A stretch of DNA of 8,847 bases from an uncultured Lachnospiraceae bacterium (GTDB lineage Bacteria > Bacillota > Clostridia > Lachnospirales > Lachnospiraceae), in contig CAMNWW010000079.1 in assembly GCA_946566415.1 (NCBI GenBank), positions 1 to 8,847 of the forward strand. Direction: 5' to 3'. Of this stretch, positions 7,166-8,847 are shown piece after piece. Position 1 is the stretch's first letter, and the number at the start of each line of letters is the position of its first letter. The notes under the pieces were generated by a model. That model searched no databases, was not told the origin of the DNA, and saw only the letters and a program-made list of their open reading frames with translations. Position numbers and translations under genes: made by a program.

Positions 7166-7199
7166 CGAATTTGGAAAAACAATAAAGGAGAAATATGTT

Positions 7200-8405
7200 A
7201 TGAAGTACGATTTTACAACAATAATGGACAGGCGGGGAAAAGACGCCCTTGCGATCGACAGTCTTGGGAAAGCGCCGGGGTTCGCACCGGATATGCCGAA
7301 AGAAGGTTTTGACGCGATTCCTATGTGGATCGCGGATATGAATTTTGCGACGGTTCCTACTGTGCAGGAGGCTATCATAGAGAGGGCAAAACATCCGGCG
7401 TTTGGATATTTCCGTCCTTCTAAAGAATATTTTGATTCCATTATCCGCTGGCAGGAGACAAGACATAAAGTAACAGGGCTGACGGCAGAATGTATCGGGT
7501 ATGAAAACGGCGTCCTGGGCGGAGTGATTTCCGCGCTGACAGCATTTGCGGCTCCAGGAGATTCCGTACTAGTTCACAGCCCAACGTATATCGGGTTTAC
7601 AAACAGTATCAATAACAATGGATATCACATTGTCCATAGCCCGCTTAAGAAGGATGAACAAGGGATATGGAGGATGGATTTTGAGGACATGGATGCCAAG
7701 ATCAAGGCGAAAAAAATCCATGTGGCTATTTTCTGCAGCCCGCATAATCCCTGCGGACGTGTGTGGGAACGCTGGGAGATTGAAAAAGCGATGGAAGTGT
7801 ACCGTGAAAATGATTGTATCGTAATCTCGGATGAGATTTGGTCGGACATTATCCTGGAAGGGTATCATCATATTCCGACACAGTCGGTGAGTGAGGATGC
7901 AAAGAATCGTACGGCAGCATTTTACGCCCCCAGCAAGACGTTCAATCTGGCAGGGCTTGTGGGAAGCTACCATATTATTTATAATTCTTATCTGCGGGAC
8001 CGCATCAGAGCGAAAAGCAGCAAGTCACATTATAATTCTGTGAATGTGCTGTCTATGCATGCGCTTGTCGGCGCATACAAGCCGGAGGGATATGAGTGGG
8101 TCGACGAACTTTGCCAGGTGCTCACAGAGAACGTAAACTATGCCTGCGACTACATTTCGCAGCATTTTGACGGCGTGGAGGTCGTGAAGCCGCAAGGAAC
8201 ATATATGTTGTTCCTTGACTGTCAGAAGTGGTGTGAAACACATGGGAAGACGATAGAGGAAGTGGAAAAAGCAGGCTGGGATGTGGGCGTTGCATGGCAG
8301 GACGGCCGTATGTTCCACGGTCCATATGCGATCCGTGTAAACCTTGCGCTGCCGCTTAGTAAAGTGAAGGAAGCATTGGAACGGATGGAGAAATATGTGT
8401 TCTAG
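7200..8405 (+). CDS. MalY/PatB-family PLP enzyme (cystathionine beta-lyase / aminotransferase)
   Basis: The 401-residue protein is a fold-type I PLP enzyme of the MalY/PatB class, at normal family length. It begins with the family-typical MKYDF...RRGKDALA and has PMWIADMNF, YENGVLGGVISALTAF, SPHNPCGRVW, SDEIWSDIIL and the PLP-lysine motif APSKTFNLAG with Lys246 (bases 7935-7937). The C-terminal GPYAIRVNLALPLSKVKEAL carries the Arg that binds the substrate carboxylate in this fold. Members cleave the C-S bond of cystathionine or cysteine conjugates, releasing pyruvate, ammonia and a thiol; some act as aminotransferases. The sequence does not decide the substrate, so I give no gene symbol. The start has AAAGGAG at 7184-7190, nine bases upstream. 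A two-codon frame ATG-TTA-TGA (7195-7203) overlaps the start codon. It is probably cotranscribed with the nfo gene that follows. Confidence 0.92.
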   Translation: MKYDFTTIMDRRGKDALAIDSLGKAPGFAPDMPKEGFDAIPMWIADMNFATVPTVQEAIIERAKHPAFGYFRPSKEYFDSIIRWQETRHKVTGLTAECIGYENGVLGGVISALTAFAAPGDSVLVHSPTYIGFTNSINNNGYHIVHSPLKKDEQGIWRMDFEDMDAKIKAKKIHVAIFCSPHNPCGRVWERWEIEKAMEVYRENDCIVISDEIWSDIILEGYHHIPTQSVSEDAKNRTAAFYAPSKTFNLAGLVGSYHIIYNSYLRDRIRAKSSKSHYNSVNVLSMHALVGAYKPEGYEWVDELCQVLTENVNYACDYISQHFDGVEVVKPQGTYMLFLDCQKWCETHGKTIEEVEKAGWDVGVAWQDGRMFHGPYAIRVNLALPLSKVKEALERMEKYVF

Positions 8406-8412
8406 GGGGAGA

Positions 8413-8847
8413 TTGACGATAGGGGCGCATATGTCCATTGCAGGAGGTCTTGTAAAGACAGTACAAAATACGGTAGCGATGGAGGCGAACACCTTGCAGA
8501 TATTCAGCCGAAATCCCCGCGGCTCGAACTTTCGGATCCCCAGCCAAGACGAGATAGATCATTTCCAGAGGCTCCGCGGAGAGTATCGTCTGGGGCCGAT
8601 TCTTGCCCATGCGCCCTATACGATGAACCTGGCAAGTCCGAAACCGGAGGTGCATGAGTTTGCCTGTACAGTCATCAAGGAGGATGTGGCCCGTATGGAT
8701 GCTCTGAAAATTGAAAATATGGTATTTCATCCGGGCAGCCATACCGGAATTGGTGTGGAAGAAGGAATCCAAAATATCATTGCCGGGCTGAACCAGGCGA
8801 TAACCGGAAAAGAAAGGATAACTGTGCTTCTGGAAACGATGAGCGGA
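8413..8847 (+). CDS. nfo: Endonuclease IV (deoxyribonuclease IV, AP endonuclease), 3'-truncated by the window
   Basis: The first 145 residues of a zinc-dependent AP endonuclease are visible. It opens with IGAHMSIAGGL, continues with NTLQIFSRNPRGS, and shows three metal ligands at family spacing: His66 in LAHAPYTMN, His106 in FHPGSHTG and Glu141 in LLETMSG, matching E. coli Nfo His69, His109 and Glu145. The enzyme cuts DNA 5' to abasic sites in base-excision repair. I chose TTG at 8413 because family members begin only two to four residues before IGxH. A purine stretch (8404-8410) precedes it, though it is close. An in-frame ATG at 8395 with GGAG four bases upstream would add six residues and overlap the malY stop by 11 bases; it cannot be excluded. 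ATG at 8431 would cut off the conserved IGAH. The gene runs off the window, so the remaining ligands are unseen. Confidence 0.93.
   Translation, partial: MTIGAHMSIAGGLVKTVQNTVAMEANTLQIFSRNPRGSNFRIPSQDEIDHFQRLRGEYRLGPILAHAPYTMNLASPKPEVHEFACTVIKEDVARMDALKIENMVFHPGSHTGIGVEEGIQNIIAGLNQAITGKERITVLLETMSG

Overview
The window looks like a piece of chromosome from a Gram-positive gut-type Clostridia, most likely Lachnospiraceae. This rests on strong purine-rich ribosome binding sites, use of TTG starts, sigma-A style promoters, an HD-GYP/GGDEF signalling protein next to an Hpt protein, and a large secreted protein with a Lachnospiraceae-style domain mix. Every convincing gene lies on the + strand. 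I see no rRNA, tRNA, CRISPR array, transposase or phage gene.

Layout. (1) Positions 3-2987 look like one transcription unit: the 3' part of an HD-GYP / PAS-like / GGDEF cyclic-di-GMP protein, a small Hpt phosphotransfer protein 19 bases later, and a TrpB2-type tryptophan synthase beta-like enzyme 26 bases after that, without trpA. (2) Positions 2988-3226 hold a near-consensus promoter followed by a long imperfect RNA hairpin, which form the leader of the next gene. (3) Positions 3227-7066 encode a 1279-residue secreted, membrane- or wall-anchored protein. It has a signal peptide, a degenerate transglutaminase-like domain without catalytic residues, a charged helical linker with an internal LPTTG, several Ig-like/MBG-like beta domains, a 33-residue P(D/N)(D/N) repeat, an Asn/Thr/Gly-rich stalk and a C-terminal transmembrane anchor. 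A strong intrinsic terminator follows. (4) Positions 7137-8405 hold a new promoter and a MalY/PatB-type PLP enzyme. (5) From 8413 to the window end is the 5' part of an endonuclease IV (nfo) gene, probably cotranscribed with it.

How the genes relate. The first two genes are a signalling pair; how they connect to TrpB2 is unknown beyond shared transcription. The surface protein is an independently transcribed unit bounded by its own promoter and terminator. MalY and Nfo form a third unit. The least explained parts are the leader hairpin at 3098-3165 and the mosaic surface protein with its dead transglutaminase domain. I do not see a complete new multi-gene system.
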